NCBI GenBank assembly: GCA_017794925.1
Contig: CP051238.1
Coordinates: forward strand, 1,729,137 to 1,793,136
DNA length: 64,000 bases
DNA from: Aestuariibacter sp.
GTDB lineage: Bacteria; Pseudomonadota; Gammaproteobacteria; Enterobacterales; Alteromonadaceae
Reading direction: 5' to 3'
The position numbers were made by a program, and so were the translations under genes. Every line of letters begins with the position of its first letter. Position 1 is the first letter of the stretch. Below, one piece after another: positions 18,538 through 28,118 of the stretch. Under the pieces are notes generated by a model. The model worked only from the letters and a program-made list of their open reading frames with translations. It did not search any database and was not told where the DNA came from.

Positions 18538-19280
18538 TGGCACAGCAAGAGTGGCTTTATGGCCTGCATGCACTGCAGGCTGTGATCGACAAAGAACCCG
18601 AGCGGTTAATTGAAATTATGGTCCTGAAGGGCCGTGATGATGCGCGGTTGCAATCAATAGTTAATACCGCCCGTCGCATGGGGGTGTCAGTGCAGTTTTG
18701 TAACCGAAAGGTGCTGGATGACAAAGTAGATGGCGAGCAGCACCAGGGTATCGTAGCCCGGGCGAAGCCTGCGAAAACCCTGGACGAAAGCGATCTGGAT
18801 TATTTACTCGACCATACAGAATCACCTCTGCTGTTATTTTTGGATGGCGTGACTGACCCCCATAATATTGGTGCTTGTTTGCGAACGGCTGACGCTGCTG
18901 GTGCGCACGCTGTGGTGGTGCCCAAGGATAAATCCGGTGGACTAACCGCAACCGCGCGTAAAGTGGCGTGTGGCGCTGCGGAAGTGGTGCCCTTCATTCA
19001 GGTTACTAATTTGTCGCGCACGCTTAAACATGTACAGCAAAAGGGTGTTTGGGTTATCGGCACCGCAGGTGAAGCGGATCAGCTTATTTATGACTGCAAA
19101 CTCACCGGACCTATGGCTTTGGTTATGGGAGCTGAAGGCAAAGGCATGCGACGCCTTACCCGTGAACATTGCGATGAGCTGGTTAAATTGCCCATGGCAG
19201 GCAGTGTTTCAAGCCTGAATGTCTCAGTCGCTACGGGGATTTGTTTGTATGAAATCGTGCGCCAGCGCACGGCCAACTAA
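18537..19280 (+). CDS. rlmB: 23S rRNA (guanosine-2'-O)-methyltransferase RlmB
   Basis: 247 residues; SpoU/TrmD-knot methyltransferase that methylates G2251 of 23S rRNA with SAM. There is an N-terminal RNA-binding domain ([17 protein letters not shown], substrate-binding type), then the three SpoU motifs: [33 protein letters not shown] and [14 protein letters not shown]. The start ATG shares its A with the rnr stop codon, so translation is coupled. The rnr-rlmB order is conserved in Enterobacterales and Alteromonadales. Confidence 0.96.
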   Translation: MAQQEWLYGLHALQAVIDKEPERLIEIMVLKGRDDARLQSIVNTARRMGVSVQFCNRKVLDDKVDGEQHQGIVARAKPAKTLDESDLDYLLDHTESPLLLFLDGVTDPHNIGACLRTADAAGAHAVVVPKDKSGGLTATARKVACGAAEVVPFIQVTNLSRTLKHVQQKGVWVIGTAGEADQLIYDCKLTGPMALVMGAEGKGMRRLTREHCDELVKLPMAGSVSSLNVSVATGICLYEIVRQRTAN

Positions 19281-19290
19281 TCGATATCCG

Positions 19291-19923
19291 ATGACACCGG
19301 CGGAGCTGGAAAAATGGCTTCAGGCGATTGATGAACGCCATGTGATCATGGGGTATGGCAGCCTGATGAATGCCGATTCGCGCCATCGCCATTCCAATAT
19401 TCCCCATCATGGTATTTCGGTGAGTGTATTGGGCTTTGAAAGAGCGTGGGTAACACGCTCATTGCCTGAAAAACAGACCTATGTCGGTGCATATCAGCAG
19501 GCAGATGCCTGGCTAAATGCGCAGTTAGTGCCTTCTCACCTTGACCCCAGCATTCAACAACGCGAACAGGATTACCGCTTTACCCGTGTGAATGTTGCGC
19601 AGCTTTGTCTTTCCTACGAAGAAGCCGTGAACGAGACATTGGCTACCTGGTTATCTGCGCGCGAATTGTGGATATGTGAAACCTTGCATACTCAACCTGC
19701 TACCGATGAGTACCCGGTCAATCAAAGTTATGTAGACACGTGTTTGGCGGGGTGTCTGGAGTTGGGCGGCGAATCGGCGGCCCGGGAGTTTATTCATTCA
19801 ACGAAAGCCTGGGATCACCCCAGAGTGGACGACCGGCAATCCCCCAATTACCCCAGAGCCGCGCGAGTTAGCCATGAGATGCACAATACAATAGACGGTT
19901 TGCTACATGAATATGGTTATTGA
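19291..19923 (+). CDS. Gamma-glutamylcyclotransferase-fold protein
   Basis: 210 residues starting MTPAELEKWLQ; the frame is open into rlmB but the start ten bases after its stop is the sensible one. The signature is MGYGSLMN near the N-terminus (residues 20-27), the substrate-binding YGSL loop of the GGCT/AIG2-like fold. Family members cyclise gamma-glutamyl groups of amines or glutathione-derived peptides; I cannot confirm the catalytic Glu. It overlaps the following GNAT gene by 17 bp, so rnr-rlmB-GGCT-GNAT reads as one transcription unit. Confidence 0.7.
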   Translation: MTPAELEKWLQAIDERHVIMGYGSLMNADSRHRHSNIPHHGISVSVLGFERAWVTRSLPEKQTYVGAYQQADAWLNAQLVPSHLDPSIQQREQDYRFTRVNVAQLCLSYEEAVNETLATWLSARELWICETLHTQPATDEYPVNQSYVDTCLAGCLELGGESAAREFIHSTKAWDHPRVDDRQSPNYPRAARVSHEMHNTIDGLLHEYGY

Positions 19924-20428
19924 ATCCCAACGAGTGAGATTTCGTCAGCTTACGTCCGCAGATGTGGACTTTGTGTTGGCTATCACCAGCGATCCGGACT
20001 GGCTGTATTTTATTGGTGATCGCGGTGTAAAAGACCCCGATCAGGCCAAACAATATATCGACACGTCCAGCAACAGCTTTTCCGAGCAAGGCTACGGTCT
20101 TTGGGTTGTTGAAAGTGATGAGGTTGACGGCGATTGCCGAATCGGCCTTTGCGGTTTTCTGCATCGCTCATTTTTAGATTGTCCGGATCTTGGCTACGCA
20201 TTTCTTCCCCACGGCAGAGGGCTGGGGTTGGCATTAGAGGCGGTGACTTTAGCCCTCAGGTGGGCCGCAAGGTCCGGGCTTAATTCTCAGATCAGTGCTA
20301 TCTGCCGTTGCGACAATACTCGCTCTTTACACTTATTGGAAAAAGCCGGCTTCACCGTCATGGGCAAGTTTTTCCAGCGGGATGTACCCGCCCACCAGTT
20401 CTTTCTGACAACGATTGAGCCTGAATAA
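19907..20428 (+). CDS. GNAT family N-acetyltransferase (RimJ/RimL-like)
   Basis: 173 residues. GNAT fold as in RimJ/RimL: ESQRVRFRQLTSADVDFVLAI at the start, LGYAFLPHGRGLGLALEA as acetyl-CoA pyrophosphate loop (GRGLGLA, about residues 104-110), and CRCDNTRSLHLLEKAGF near the end. It transfers an acetyl group from acetyl-CoA to an unknown amine, perhaps a protein N-terminus. The start overlaps the GGCT gene; an in-frame ATG two codons later is also possible. Last gene of the rnr cluster. Confidence 0.86.
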   Translation: MNMVIESQRVRFRQLTSADVDFVLAITSDPDWLYFIGDRGVKDPDQAKQYIDTSSNSFSEQGYGLWVVESDEVDGDCRIGLCGFLHRSFLDCPDLGYAFLPHGRGLGLALEAVTLALRWAARSGLNSQISAICRCDNTRSLHLLEKAGFTVMGKFFQRDVPAHQFFLTTIEPE

Positions 20429-20646
20429 GTCCTGATTCAAGGAACAATTACTGTCAATGTCACTCTAATAAGAGGTTGCTACCCATCCGTCCAGACATTG
20501 AGTTGTTTCTGATTTTGTTACACATGAACGGTTTACAATGATTCCGGCTGGGGTAGTTTACGTTTCTTGTTCAAATTACAGTTGGCCGATTGTTACGTTG
20601 CAGGGCCAATCATTGATTTAACAACGTATTATCAAAAGGAATTGAA

Positions 20647-21711
20647 ATGACTTTTAAAAAAGCGTCATCAACTCTGGCTTTTGCTGTCCTGGTTTCACTT
20701 TCGTTACCGTTACAGGCATTGCCAGATAGTACAGGAATCAACGCCGAGTTGCTCGATGAGCACTTTAAGCAAGGTGACTACGAATTCGTTATTTCAGCGC
20801 TAGAAGACACCAATTCAAAGACGCCTGAGCAATACAACATGCTTATTTCTGCGCTTATGAATACCGATCTGGATAACGCGGAAGAGATTGCCGAAGAATT
20901 TATAGCACACTACAAAGACGATTACAGAGCCTATCACACGCATGCCAGCGTAATGGGCGCGCAGGCATCAAGTAGCATTTTCTCGGCCTTAGGTTACGCG
21001 GAAAAGGCGAAACACAGTTTAGAGGCTGCGATCACGGTTGCGCCGGAAGAAGTAAACGTCTATCAGGCACTGATGCAGTTTCATTTAATGGCCCCCTCTA
21101 TTGCTGGTGGTGATATGGAAGAGGCTGAGAAGCTGGCCGATAAAATCGCCACCCTCGATGCGCTCGAGGGGCAGTTTGCTAAAGCGAAGTTTTATCTCGA
21201 AGATGAGCAAACGGAGAAGGCCAGTGCTATCTATGCATCACTCTCTCAGCAAGACGAGACGAAAATACGTGCCAGCTACGAATTAGGCAGTTTTTATCTG
21301 TCAGATGAACGCTACGAGGACGCGTTTAATGCGTTATCTGCACTGCTAACGGCGTCGGTTGTGTCCGTTGAAGATACTGAGTCGGAAGCGTGGGAAGCCT
21401 ATGAAAAGAACAAAAGCAATTTACTCTATGGAAAGTACCGGCTAGGTCAGCTTGCAGTAGAGAGCGGTGACTATACCCAAAGCGGTATCACTGCACTTGA
21501 GCAATACATTGAAGAATATAACGCGACCAATATTGAAACGACCCATTTACCCAGCATGAACTGGGCTCACCTGCGTCTGGCCGAGCTACGCTTAAATGCC
21601 AATGATGTCGAACAAGCCAAAAATGCCCTGGCGTCAATTCAAGGCGAGGAAGACAAGCGCTTTGCAAAAATTTTGAAAGGCCTGAAAAAGCAGCTAAACA
21701 AGAAGGCTTAG
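20647..21711 (+). CDS. Exported TPR-like repeat protein of unknown function
   Basis: 354 residues; AAAGGAATTGAA before ATG gives a good ribosome site. Signal peptide MTFKKASSTLAFAVLVSLSLPLQALP (cleavage near 24). The rest is alpha-helical with TPR-like pairs (AEEIAEEFIAHYKDDYRAYHTHAS; AKHSLEAAITVAPEEVNVYQAL; AIYASLSQQDETKIRASYELGSFYL), acidic overall. It is likely periplasmic and protein-binding; I do not recognise a named family. It lies between the rnr cluster and the amylase gene, with its own 218-bp upstream gap. Confidence 0.7.
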   Translation: MTFKKASSTLAFAVLVSLSLPLQALPDSTGINAELLDEHFKQGDYEFVISALEDTNSKTPEQYNMLISALMNTDLDNAEEIAEEFIAHYKDDYRAYHTHASVMGAQASSSIFSALGYAEKAKHSLEAAITVAPEEVNVYQALMQFHLMAPSIAGGDMEEAEKLADKIATLDALEGQFAKAKFYLEDEQTEKASAIYASLSQQDETKIRASYELGSFYLSDERYEDAFNALSALLTASVVSVEDTESEAWEAYEKNKSNLLYGKYRLGQLAVESGDYTQSGITALEQYIEEYNATNIETTHLPSMNWAHLRLAELRLNANDVEQAKNALASIQGEEDKRFAKILKGLKKQLNKKA

Positions 21712-21852
21712 GAGGTTCAAAAGCCTACTTGTCGTTTCAGACGCTGTGGAATGCACAAGGTTAACGAACTTTCACTGCATACGTATTCTTATTGAGGACA
21801 AAACGCATAGCACCTAGGGTTATCACCTTTGTTATTGCCTGGAATTCGAATC

Positions 21853-23280
21853 ATGTTTGCCATTCTGAATCGCCGTTTGCGTTTTACTGTGCTTGCCGTT
21901 GCGCTGTGTTGCCCGATTAAACTCATGGCGCAGCCTGATTTGAAGGCCGATACTTTTGTGCACCTGTTTGAATGGCGCTGGCCTGATATCGCGAAAGAAT
22001 GTGAGGATTTTCTTGGACCGAATGGCTACAAAGCCGTGCAGGTATCGCCGCCAAGTGAACACCGGGCTGGGCCCCAATGGTGGACGCGATATCAGCCTGT
22101 GAGTTATGAATTAACCAGTCGCAGCGGCGATCGTGCTGAATTCATCGATATGGTACAGCGATGTAAAGCGGTTGGTGTGGATATCTTCGTTGATGCGGTG
22201 ATCAATCATATGGCTGCAGGAAGCGGCGAAAGTCTCACAGGAACCAGATTCAAAAGAAAACACTTCCCAGACTACAAACCTGAGGATTTCCATCGCAACT
22301 GCGGCATTACTAATTACCGCGATCGTAACAATGTCCAACAATGTGAGTTGGTCGGACTGGCCGATTTAAAAACTGAAGCCCCGACGGTGCAAACGCGCAT
22401 TGCAGCATATTTGACTGACCTGGTAAATATTGGTGTCGCTGGATTTCGAATAGACGCATCCAAGCACATGCCCGCAGATGACATAAAGCAGATTCTGACA
22501 CGGGTAAAAGGCGAGCACTGGGTCTTTCAGGAAGTCATCGACCAGGGCGGTGAGCCCATTCGGGCTTCGGAATATACCGGGAATGGTGCTGTTACTGAAT
22601 TTAACTATTCTTTGGCAATCGGGGCCGCATTTGGGAATGGAGAGTTAGCCTCACTGCCCGAAGTCATTGGCGCTGACGCGTGGCTGGCGTCAAATGACGC
22701 GGTAGTCTTTGTCGATAATCATGACAATCAACGCGGACATGGCGGTGGCGGTCATGTGGTTACTTTTGCAGATGAACGCCTTTACGATTTAGCCAATGTA
22801 TTCATGCTGAGCTGGCCTTATGGTTATCCTAAAGTCATGTCCAGTTATGACTTCCACGGTGATACGGATGCGGGCCCGCCGGCTCAAGATGTTCATTCAA
22901 ACAGTAAACTGGCATGCTTTGGCGACAGTTGGCAGTGTGAGCACAGGCGTCCTTATATCGCGGGTGCAGTGGACTTCCGGCGCCAAACTGCATCGCAATC
23001 TACCGTAACCAATTGGTGGGACAACGGCAGAGATCAGATTGCGTTTGGGCGTGGCGATGCCGGGTTTGTGGTCATTAATCGCAGCCAGTCGATGTTACAA
23101 AAGTCATTGTCTACGTCATTGCCCGCCGGACGGTACTGCAATGTACTGAACAAAGACGTTGACCTAAAAAGCCGTGACTGTGCTGGCAATATTATTGAAA
23201 TTAATGCGGCAGGCGAGGCAGAAATTATGTTACCTGCAATGAGTGCAATAGCCATACATCATCACGCAAAACTGCCGTAA
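21853..23280 (+). CDS. Secreted GH13 alpha-amylase, Pseudoalteromonas AHA-type
   Basis: 475 residues from ATG 21853 (an alternative TTG lies 24 bases upstream); signal peptide through about residue 27 (CCPIKLMAQ). It closely matches the animal-type, chloride-dependent alpha-amylase of Pseudoalteromonas haloplanktis: FVHLFEWRWPDIAKECE, VQVSPPSEH, WWTRYQPVSYELTSRSG. The catalytic trio is Asp201 (GFRIDASKH), Glu227 (VFQEVIDQGG) and Asp291 (FVDNHDNQRG), with spacing identical to that enzyme. Arg199 and Asn289 fit two chloride-ligand positions. It hydrolyses starch/glycogen outside the cell. It ends at AIHHHAKLP, without the C-terminal secretion extension of the P. haloplanktis precursor. Confidence 0.93.
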   Translation: MFAILNRRLRFTVLAVALCCPIKLMAQPDLKADTFVHLFEWRWPDIAKECEDFLGPNGYKAVQVSPPSEHRAGPQWWTRYQPVSYELTSRSGDRAEFIDMVQRCKAVGVDIFVDAVINHMAAGSGESLTGTRFKRKHFPDYKPEDFHRNCGITNYRDRNNVQQCELVGLADLKTEAPTVQTRIAAYLTDLVNIGVAGFRIDASKHMPADDIKQILTRVKGEHWVFQEVIDQGGEPIRASEYTGNGAVTEFNYSLAIGAAFGNGELASLPEVIGADAWLASNDAVVFVDNHDNQRGHGGGGHVVTFADERLYDLANVFMLSWPYGYPKVMSSYDFHGDTDAGPPAQDVHSNSKLACFGDSWQCEHRRPYIAGAVDFRRQTASQSTVTNWWDNGRDQIAFGRGDAGFVVINRSQSMLQKSLSTSLPAGRYCNVLNKDVDLKSRDCAGNIIEINAAGEAEIMLPAMSAIAIHHHAKLP

Positions 23281-23311
23281 TTGATACGGCGAACACGTTG
23301 GAATTAATAAC

Positions 23312-24022
23312 ATGTTAAACACTTATTCTCTGACCAATAAAGTCGCTATTGTCACCGGTGGTGGCAAAGGTTTGGGGCGAACCATTACCGAATGTTTACT
23401 GGCGCAGGGTATGTCGGTAGCGATATGCGGACGTACGGAAAATACGATTTCAGATACCATTGACGATTTGTCGCAACACTATGGTGAGCGGATTTGGGGA
23501 GCGATATGTGATGTCAGTTGCGCTCAACAAACAGAGGATTTCGTTAAACAAGTGAAAAACCGGTTTGGTGATATACACGTGTTAATTAATAACAGTGGTT
23601 TTGGCAAGGAAACCCGGGTGTGGGAAACCTCGGAATCTGATTGGGATGACGTCATGGATACCAATGTTAAAGGGGCATTCCTGATGTGCAAATATACTGT
23701 TCCTGCCATGATTGCTAATCGCGAGGGGTATATTATCAATATTGCGTCGCAAGCGGCTCTGAATGGCTATGCTAATGCCGGTGTGTATTGTGCCTCTAAA
23801 TTTGCCATGGTGGGGTTAGGCAAAGCGTTGCAGGAAGAAGTGCGGGAGTATGGCATCCATGTTCATTCGCTGAATCCGGCATTAATACAGTCAGGTAAAC
23901 TGCCTGATGAACCCATCGATTCCGGTCTGATTCAAAACGACGATATAGCGGACATGATTGTTTACTTGCTTCGACAGCCCCGCAGATTAAAAATCGACAA
24001 TATTGGATTGTGGGGTTTTTAG
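23312..24022 (+). CDS. Short-chain dehydrogenase/reductase
   Basis: 236 residues, classical SDR. Cofactor loop TGGGKGLG (residues 15-22), structural NNSG in place of NNAG, and active-site Tyr159/Lys163 in YCASK, with Ser in INIASQAA. CGRTEN after the second strand suggests NADP(H) preference. It catalyses NAD(P)-dependent oxidation or reduction of an unknown substrate. It starts 31 bp after the amylase stop and may be co-transcribed. Confidence 0.88.
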   Translation: MLNTYSLTNKVAIVTGGGKGLGRTITECLLAQGMSVAICGRTENTISDTIDDLSQHYGERIWGAICDVSCAQQTEDFVKQVKNRFGDIHVLINNSGFGKETRVWETSESDWDDVMDTNVKGAFLMCKYTVPAMIANREGYIINIASQAALNGYANAGVYCASKFAMVGLGKALQEEVREYGIHVHSLNPALIQSGKLPDEPIDSGLIQNDDIADMIVYLLRQPRRLKIDNIGLWGF

Positions 24023-24180
24023 CCAAAAGTTGTAGAAATAGCCTTGAAATTTTACATCCTTGAGCGCAGTATGTTTGTAATGCGCGATACCAAAGTGTGA
24101 CGTTGACTATGTTTGGCTTAGCCATTTTGAATACAGCGTAATTCGTAAATTTGCTAAATCACCTAGTGAGGGATGCACTA

Positions 24181-25698
24181 GTGTCCATGTCTTCCGGCAT
24201 TAAAAAATCTCTGACTTCCGTTAGCCGACGCGAAGGGCGCTCGCTCACCGTGTTAGCTATTGTGTTGTTTCTCCTATTCGACTTTATTGCCCTGTCTTTA
24301 AACGTTTGGTTGTCTTATCGCATTGAGCAACAGGCGATCAATATTAACCTGTCCGGCCGTCAGCGTATGTTGAGTCAGCGGATGGTCAAAACCTTATTAT
24401 TAATGGATAAATCGGCCAGTGACGAACAACGTTATACGGAGCACTTAGAAGAGTTGCGCGATACGTTTGACAGGTTTGAGTTCACACTGGATGCGTTCCA
24501 CAGAGGAGGTCGCACGCTTTCAGCCGAATCACAAATGATTGAGGTTGAGCCGCTCACCAGTGAAGCAACACGGGCCATTATCAATCAGGCATTACTTGAA
24601 TGGGCACCGCTCAGACAGAAAATTCGTCAGTTGATAGGACGTGAGTTTGACACCTTGTTGCTTCAGCAAGCCAATGATGTTGCACAAAGAAAAAACCTGA
24701 CGTTATTGGCCTTAATGAACGCCCTTACCGTAGAACTCGAACACGAAACACAAGATGAGGCCCAGCGGATTCGTTTCTTCCAGGGGGTGGCGTTTCTGAT
24801 GGCCTTAATTAACTTTACTGTTGCCATTATCCTGTACCGTCTTCGAGTGAGGAAAGCCCATCACACATTGGATCTGGTCGACAATATTATGAATCGGATC
24901 GCCACAGGCATTGTGGTCGTGGATGACAGTGGCACCATTGTTCGAGCCAATAGCGTGATGGCCAAAATGAGTGGATTTCCAGCCTCTGAGTTACTCAATA
25001 AGAAACTGTCGACATTGCTGGTAGAGCATGACGGTATGACCTTTGGCTTGAAAAAGCAGGGGGAACGTTATCATTGTAAAATTGAAATCAGTAAGGTGTC
25101 ATTGAATAATAAGCCTGCTACTGTATACACGGTAATTGACGATTCCGTTACCGTAGCCCAACAGCAAGAACTTACTATGCTGGCTTATCATGACCAGCTA
25201 ACCAACTTACCAAACAGGCACCTTTTCAAAGATCGACTTGATTTAGAGCTCAAACACTCAAACCGTCGTGGCGAAAAGATGGCGGTGCTGTTTATTGACC
25301 TTAATGGTTTTAAAGATGTCAACGACCAATACGGCCACAAATTTGGTGACTTATTGTTGGGGCGTGTTGCTGTGCGGATGTGCGATGCGGTCAGAGAATC
25401 AGATACGGTTGCCCGAATTGGCGGTGACGAATTTACATTGCTGCTCACCGACATTACCACCTACGACCAATGCAAATCATTGGTGGAAAAAATACTTCAC
25501 GAAATATGCAAGCCGTACCTTATTCAGGACATTGTGGTCGAGATTGGGGCCAGTATTGGGGTGTCCTGTTTCCCTGATGATGCGAATAACGATGCCGATT
25601 TAGTTAGCCTTGCAGACAAAGCGATGTATCAGTCGAAGGCCAGTGGCGAAAGTCGCATTACTTTCGCCAGCGAGTGGTATACCGATAAAGACTCATGA
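24181..25698 (+). CDS. Membrane diguanylate cyclase with PilJ-type sensor, PAS and GGDEF domains
   Basis: 505 residues from GTG 24181, which has GAGGGA seven bases upstream; ATG 24187 or upstream TTG 24151 are alternatives. Order: TM helix (~25-47), periplasmic PilJ/NarX-like sensor with INLSGRQRMLSQRM (~55-70), second TM (~195-215), PAS (~230-330, DNIMNRIATGIVVVDDSGTI), GGDEF (~340-500). The GGDEF motif is intact (414-418). RESD at 405-408 lies five residues before it and fits the RxxD inhibitory site, so it should make c-di-GMP under product feedback control. The last 6 bp overlap the convergent cyclophilin gene. Confidence 0.92.
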   Translation: MSMSSGIKKSLTSVSRREGRSLTVLAIVLFLLFDFIALSLNVWLSYRIEQQAININLSGRQRMLSQRMVKTLLLMDKSASDEQRYTEHLEELRDTFDRFEFTLDAFHRGGRTLSAESQMIEVEPLTSEATRAIINQALLEWAPLRQKIRQLIGREFDTLLLQQANDVAQRKNLTLLALMNALTVELEHETQDEAQRIRFFQGVAFLMALINFTVAIILYRLRVRKAHHTLDLVDNIMNRIATGIVVVDDSGTIVRANSVMAKMSGFPASELLNKKLSTLLVEHDGMTFGLKKQGERYHCKIEISKVSLNNKPATVYTVIDDSVTVAQQQELTMLAYHDQLTNLPNRHLFKDRLDLELKHSNRRGEKMAVLFIDLNGFKDVNDQYGHKFGDLLLGRVAVRMCDAVRESDTVARIGGDEFTLLLTDITTYDQCKSLVEKILHEICKPYLIQDIVVEIGASIGVSCFPDDANNDADLVSLADKAMYQSKASGESRITFASEWYTDKDS

Positions 25699-26292
25699 CT
25701 CCGGCAGTATGGTCGCTTTATGCAGGATGATGGGCTCTACAGGGGCGTCTGCAAATCCTAGCAAGGCTTTGTATTCCGTTTCTACCTCGCCCATTGCGTC
25801 TACAACTTCATAGCCTTCAACAACGGATCCAAAAACCGTGTATCCCCAGTTTCTGCCAGGATCCAGACTGTCGTTATCGTCCAAATTAAAGAAAAATTGA
25901 CGGGTTGCAGTGTGTGGATCATTCTGACGAGCCATGGCAACAGAATACAGCGTGTTTTTTAAACCATTGCCTGACTCGTTATAGATTTCCGGATACGAAG
26001 GCTTTTCATCGAAGTCGACGGTATAGCCGCCGCCCTGCACAACAAACGCAGGCACTACGCGATGGAAGATGGTCTCCTCATAGCTGCGTTTGTCCACGTA
26101 ACGCAGAAAGTTATTCACGGTAATTGGCGCTTTGCGACGATCCAATTCGATAACAATGTCACCCATTGATGTCTCAAGCTTTACCTTAGGATAATAATTA
26201 TCGGGTTGGATTTGTGAACCGTCGTCGGCTTTTTTAGCAGCGAATGCTGGCACAGAGACTAAGGCAATACACAATAATAAAGTTCTAAGCAT
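25693..26292 (-). CDS. Periplasmic cyclophilin-type peptidyl-prolyl cis-trans isomerase
   Basis: 199 residues; signal peptide MLRTLLLCIALVSVPAFA. Cyclophilin fold: VKLETSMGDIVIELDRRKAPITVNNFL, catalytic FHRVVPAFVVQGGG (Arg in FHR), SVAMARQNDPHTATRQFFFNL and NWGYTVFGSVVEGYEVVDAM. It accelerates proline isomerisation during folding of exported proteins; bacterial type like PpiA. Only 9 bp separate it from the upstream rlmG gene, so the two are probably co-transcribed. Convergent with the GGDEF gene. Confidence 0.92.
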   Translation of the reverse strand: MLRTLLLCIALVSVPAFAAKKADDGSQIQPDNYYPKVKLETSMGDIVIELDRRKAPITVNNFLRYVDKRSYEETIFHRVVPAFVVQGGGYTVDFDEKPSYPEIYNESGNGLKNTLYSVAMARQNDPHTATRQFFFNLDDNDSLDPGRNWGYTVFGSVVEGYEVVDAMGEVETEYKALLGFADAPVEPIILHKATILPES

Positions 26293-26301
26293 GGGGTTTC
26301 C

Positions 26302-27462
26302 TTATCGTTTTGCTGCGCTGTAAATGACAAATTTTCGGTCGTTGGCAAGGGTTTTTACGCCCCCAAACAAGCGCTTAAGCTTAGGGTAATAATCTAAATG
26401 TCGATTGGCTACCACAATGAGATGGCCGCCTTTGTTAAGCAGTTCATAGGCATCGTGGAACATTTGCCATGCGATGTGATCGGTAATCGCGTTTTGCTGG
26501 TGAAAGGGGGGATTACAAAATACTTTCGTTACGACGGGTTTAGTCGGTTGGTTGAGTAATGATTCCAGGCAGTTACTGGCAACAAAGGTGCATTGATTCA
26601 GGTGCTCTGGAAAATTAGCCGCCACATTTTCTTTTGCGGACTCAACGGCCATGAGGGACTCATCAACAAAGGTCACTGAGCATTGCGGGGCTAACGCCAG
26701 TGCATTAAGCCCTAGTACACCGTTACCACAGCCTAAATCCACAATGTGATCATGACCTGCAACGGTCATGTGTTCGAGTAATAACCTGGCACCTATGTCC
26801 AGTGACTGGCGAGAAAATACATTCGCGTGATTACTAACTGATACACTTTGCCCGGTTGCCAGCTTGCAAGACCAGCGCGTTGGATATGGTGACTTATCCG
26901 CTTGGCTGGTTTTTCCCGAATCGGGGGTGCAGAATATTAACCGGGACTTCTTTTTGGCTAAAGAGGTGCTCGTTGGGCCGACATATTTTTCGAATAATTC
27001 CAGCACGCCACGTGTAACCGATTTTACCTTGCCAGCCGCTACAATTCGGGTTTCAGCGGTAACGATACTGCTGAGCTGTATCAGTTGATGCTCAAGTAAT
27101 GCCAGCGTGCGTGGAATTTTAATGATGACCAGGGTCGGCGAGTTAGGTAACGCTGTCAGGCAATCCAACGTTTCAATCTGATTGCATTCGTTGGCATGCA
27201 GATTTTCACTCAATGACAAGCGTGCAACCGTGGAGTCGCTTACCCATGTCGGAGTCTGTTCTGCGTAAAACGTGCCCAGTGATCCAAAATCATCGTTCAT
27301 GATTATCCATGGCTGAGCCTCCGGAACTAATTGCTCTGCCGATAAGTGTTCGATAAGCAGTTCGTCAGCGCTGTCCCAGGCTTGCAGACTCTTATGTTGG
27401 TGTTTAGCCGGATAACGGATCAACGTTAGTTGCCGGTCAAATAGTGTAAACTTTGTGTTCAT
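26302..27462 (-). CDS. rlmG: 23S rRNA (guanine-N2-)-methyltransferase RlmG
   Basis: 386 residues, the length of RlmG (m2G1835). The N-terminal half is a degenerate methyltransferase-like domain used for RNA recognition. The C-terminal half has the SAM loop VDLGCGNGVLGLNAL, acidic FVDES, and the N2-guanine catalytic motif CNPPFHQ. The ending GVKTLANDRKFVIYSAAKR is typical. Divergent from the alkB-like gene with about 30 bp between starts; cyclophilin gene follows on the same strand. Confidence 0.93.
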   Translation of the reverse strand: MNTKFTLFDRQLTLIRYPAKHQHKSLQAWDSADELLIEHLSAEQLVPEAQPWIIMNDDFGSLGTFYAEQTPTWVSDSTVARLSLSENLHANECNQIETLDCLTALPNSPTLVIIKIPRTLALLEHQLIQLSSIVTAETRIVAAGKVKSVTRGVLELFEKYVGPTSTSLAKKKSRLIFCTPDSGKTSQADKSPYPTRWSCKLATGQSVSVSNHANVFSRQSLDIGARLLLEHMTVAGHDHIVDLGCGNGVLGLNALALAPQCSVTFVDESLMAVESAKENVAANFPEHLNQCTFVASNCLESLLNQPTKPVVTKVFCNPPFHQQNAITDHIAWQMFHDAYELLNKGGHLIVVANRHLDYYPKLKRLFGGVKTLANDRKFVIYSAAKR

Positions 27463-27491
27463 GAACGCATTTTATCTTGGTGTTGATTATT

Positions 27492-28118
27492 GTGCAGTCT
27501 GATTTATTTCACGATCCGAGCCAGGGGCTTCAGGCTTTGCCGCTAAATGATGGCCGGGTGAGCTATCAGTCAGACTGGCTGTCTGAGCCGCAAGCAACTG
27601 CACTTAATAAAGCATTGCAGCAAAGCTTGCCATGGCGGCAGGATACTATCAAATTGTACGGCAAATCGGTATTGATTCCACGTCTTCAAAGCTGGCATGG
27701 GGCGTCACATTGTGAGTACACCTATTCCGGTCTTCGAATGAAGCCATTACCCATTCCTCCGGCTTTGGTCGCTATACAAAAACGTCTTGAAAATGAATTA
27801 CAAGCGCCGTTTAACTGTGTACTGGCGAATTGGTATCGCGATGGACAGGATGGCATGGGCTTTCATGCTGATGATGAGCCTGAACTGGGGCCTGAGCCGG
27901 TGATTGCATCTGTTTCCTTAGGCGCAGAGCGCAAGTTTAGTTTTAAACATTTACCTACCGGCGAACGCACGGACATTCAACTGGCCAACGGCAGTTTGCT
28001 GGTGATGGCTGGCAAGACGCAACGCTTTTATCACCATGGTCTTAGCAAGACGCGCAAACGCATTGATGGTAGAATTAACCTTACATTTCGTTATATTTCA
28101 CTCGACTTATGCAAGTAA
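27492..28118 (+). CDS. AlkB-family Fe(II)/2-oxoglutarate-dependent dioxygenase (ALKBH2-like)
   Basis: About 208 residues. No ATG lies near the start; candidates are TTG 27477, GTG 27480 and GTG 27492, the last chosen because GGTG lies nine bases upstream. Core motifs: NWYRDGQDGMGFHADDEPELG with iron ligands HxD (GFHADDE), the distal His in RFYHHGLSKT, and RINLTFR for 2-oxoglutarate binding. It probably removes alkyl groups from 1-methyladenine/3-methylcytosine in DNA. It overlaps the bolA start by 10 bp. No LexA or Ada-type operator is obvious. Confidence 0.88.
   Translation: MQSDLFHDPSQGLQALPLNDGRVSYQSDWLSEPQATALNKALQQSLPWRQDTIKLYGKSVLIPRLQSWHGASHCEYTYSGLRMKPLPIPPALVAIQKRLENELQAPFNCVLANWYRDGQDGMGFHADDEPELGPEPVIASVSLGAERKFSFKHLPTGERTDIQLANGSLLVMAGKTQRFYHHGLSKTRKRIDGRINLTFRYISLDLCK

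Noticed and set aside
27463..27491. LexA or Ada operator for the AlkB-like gene
   Set aside because: The gap to rlmG is only about 30 bp and has no CTGT-N8-ACAG or similar pattern.
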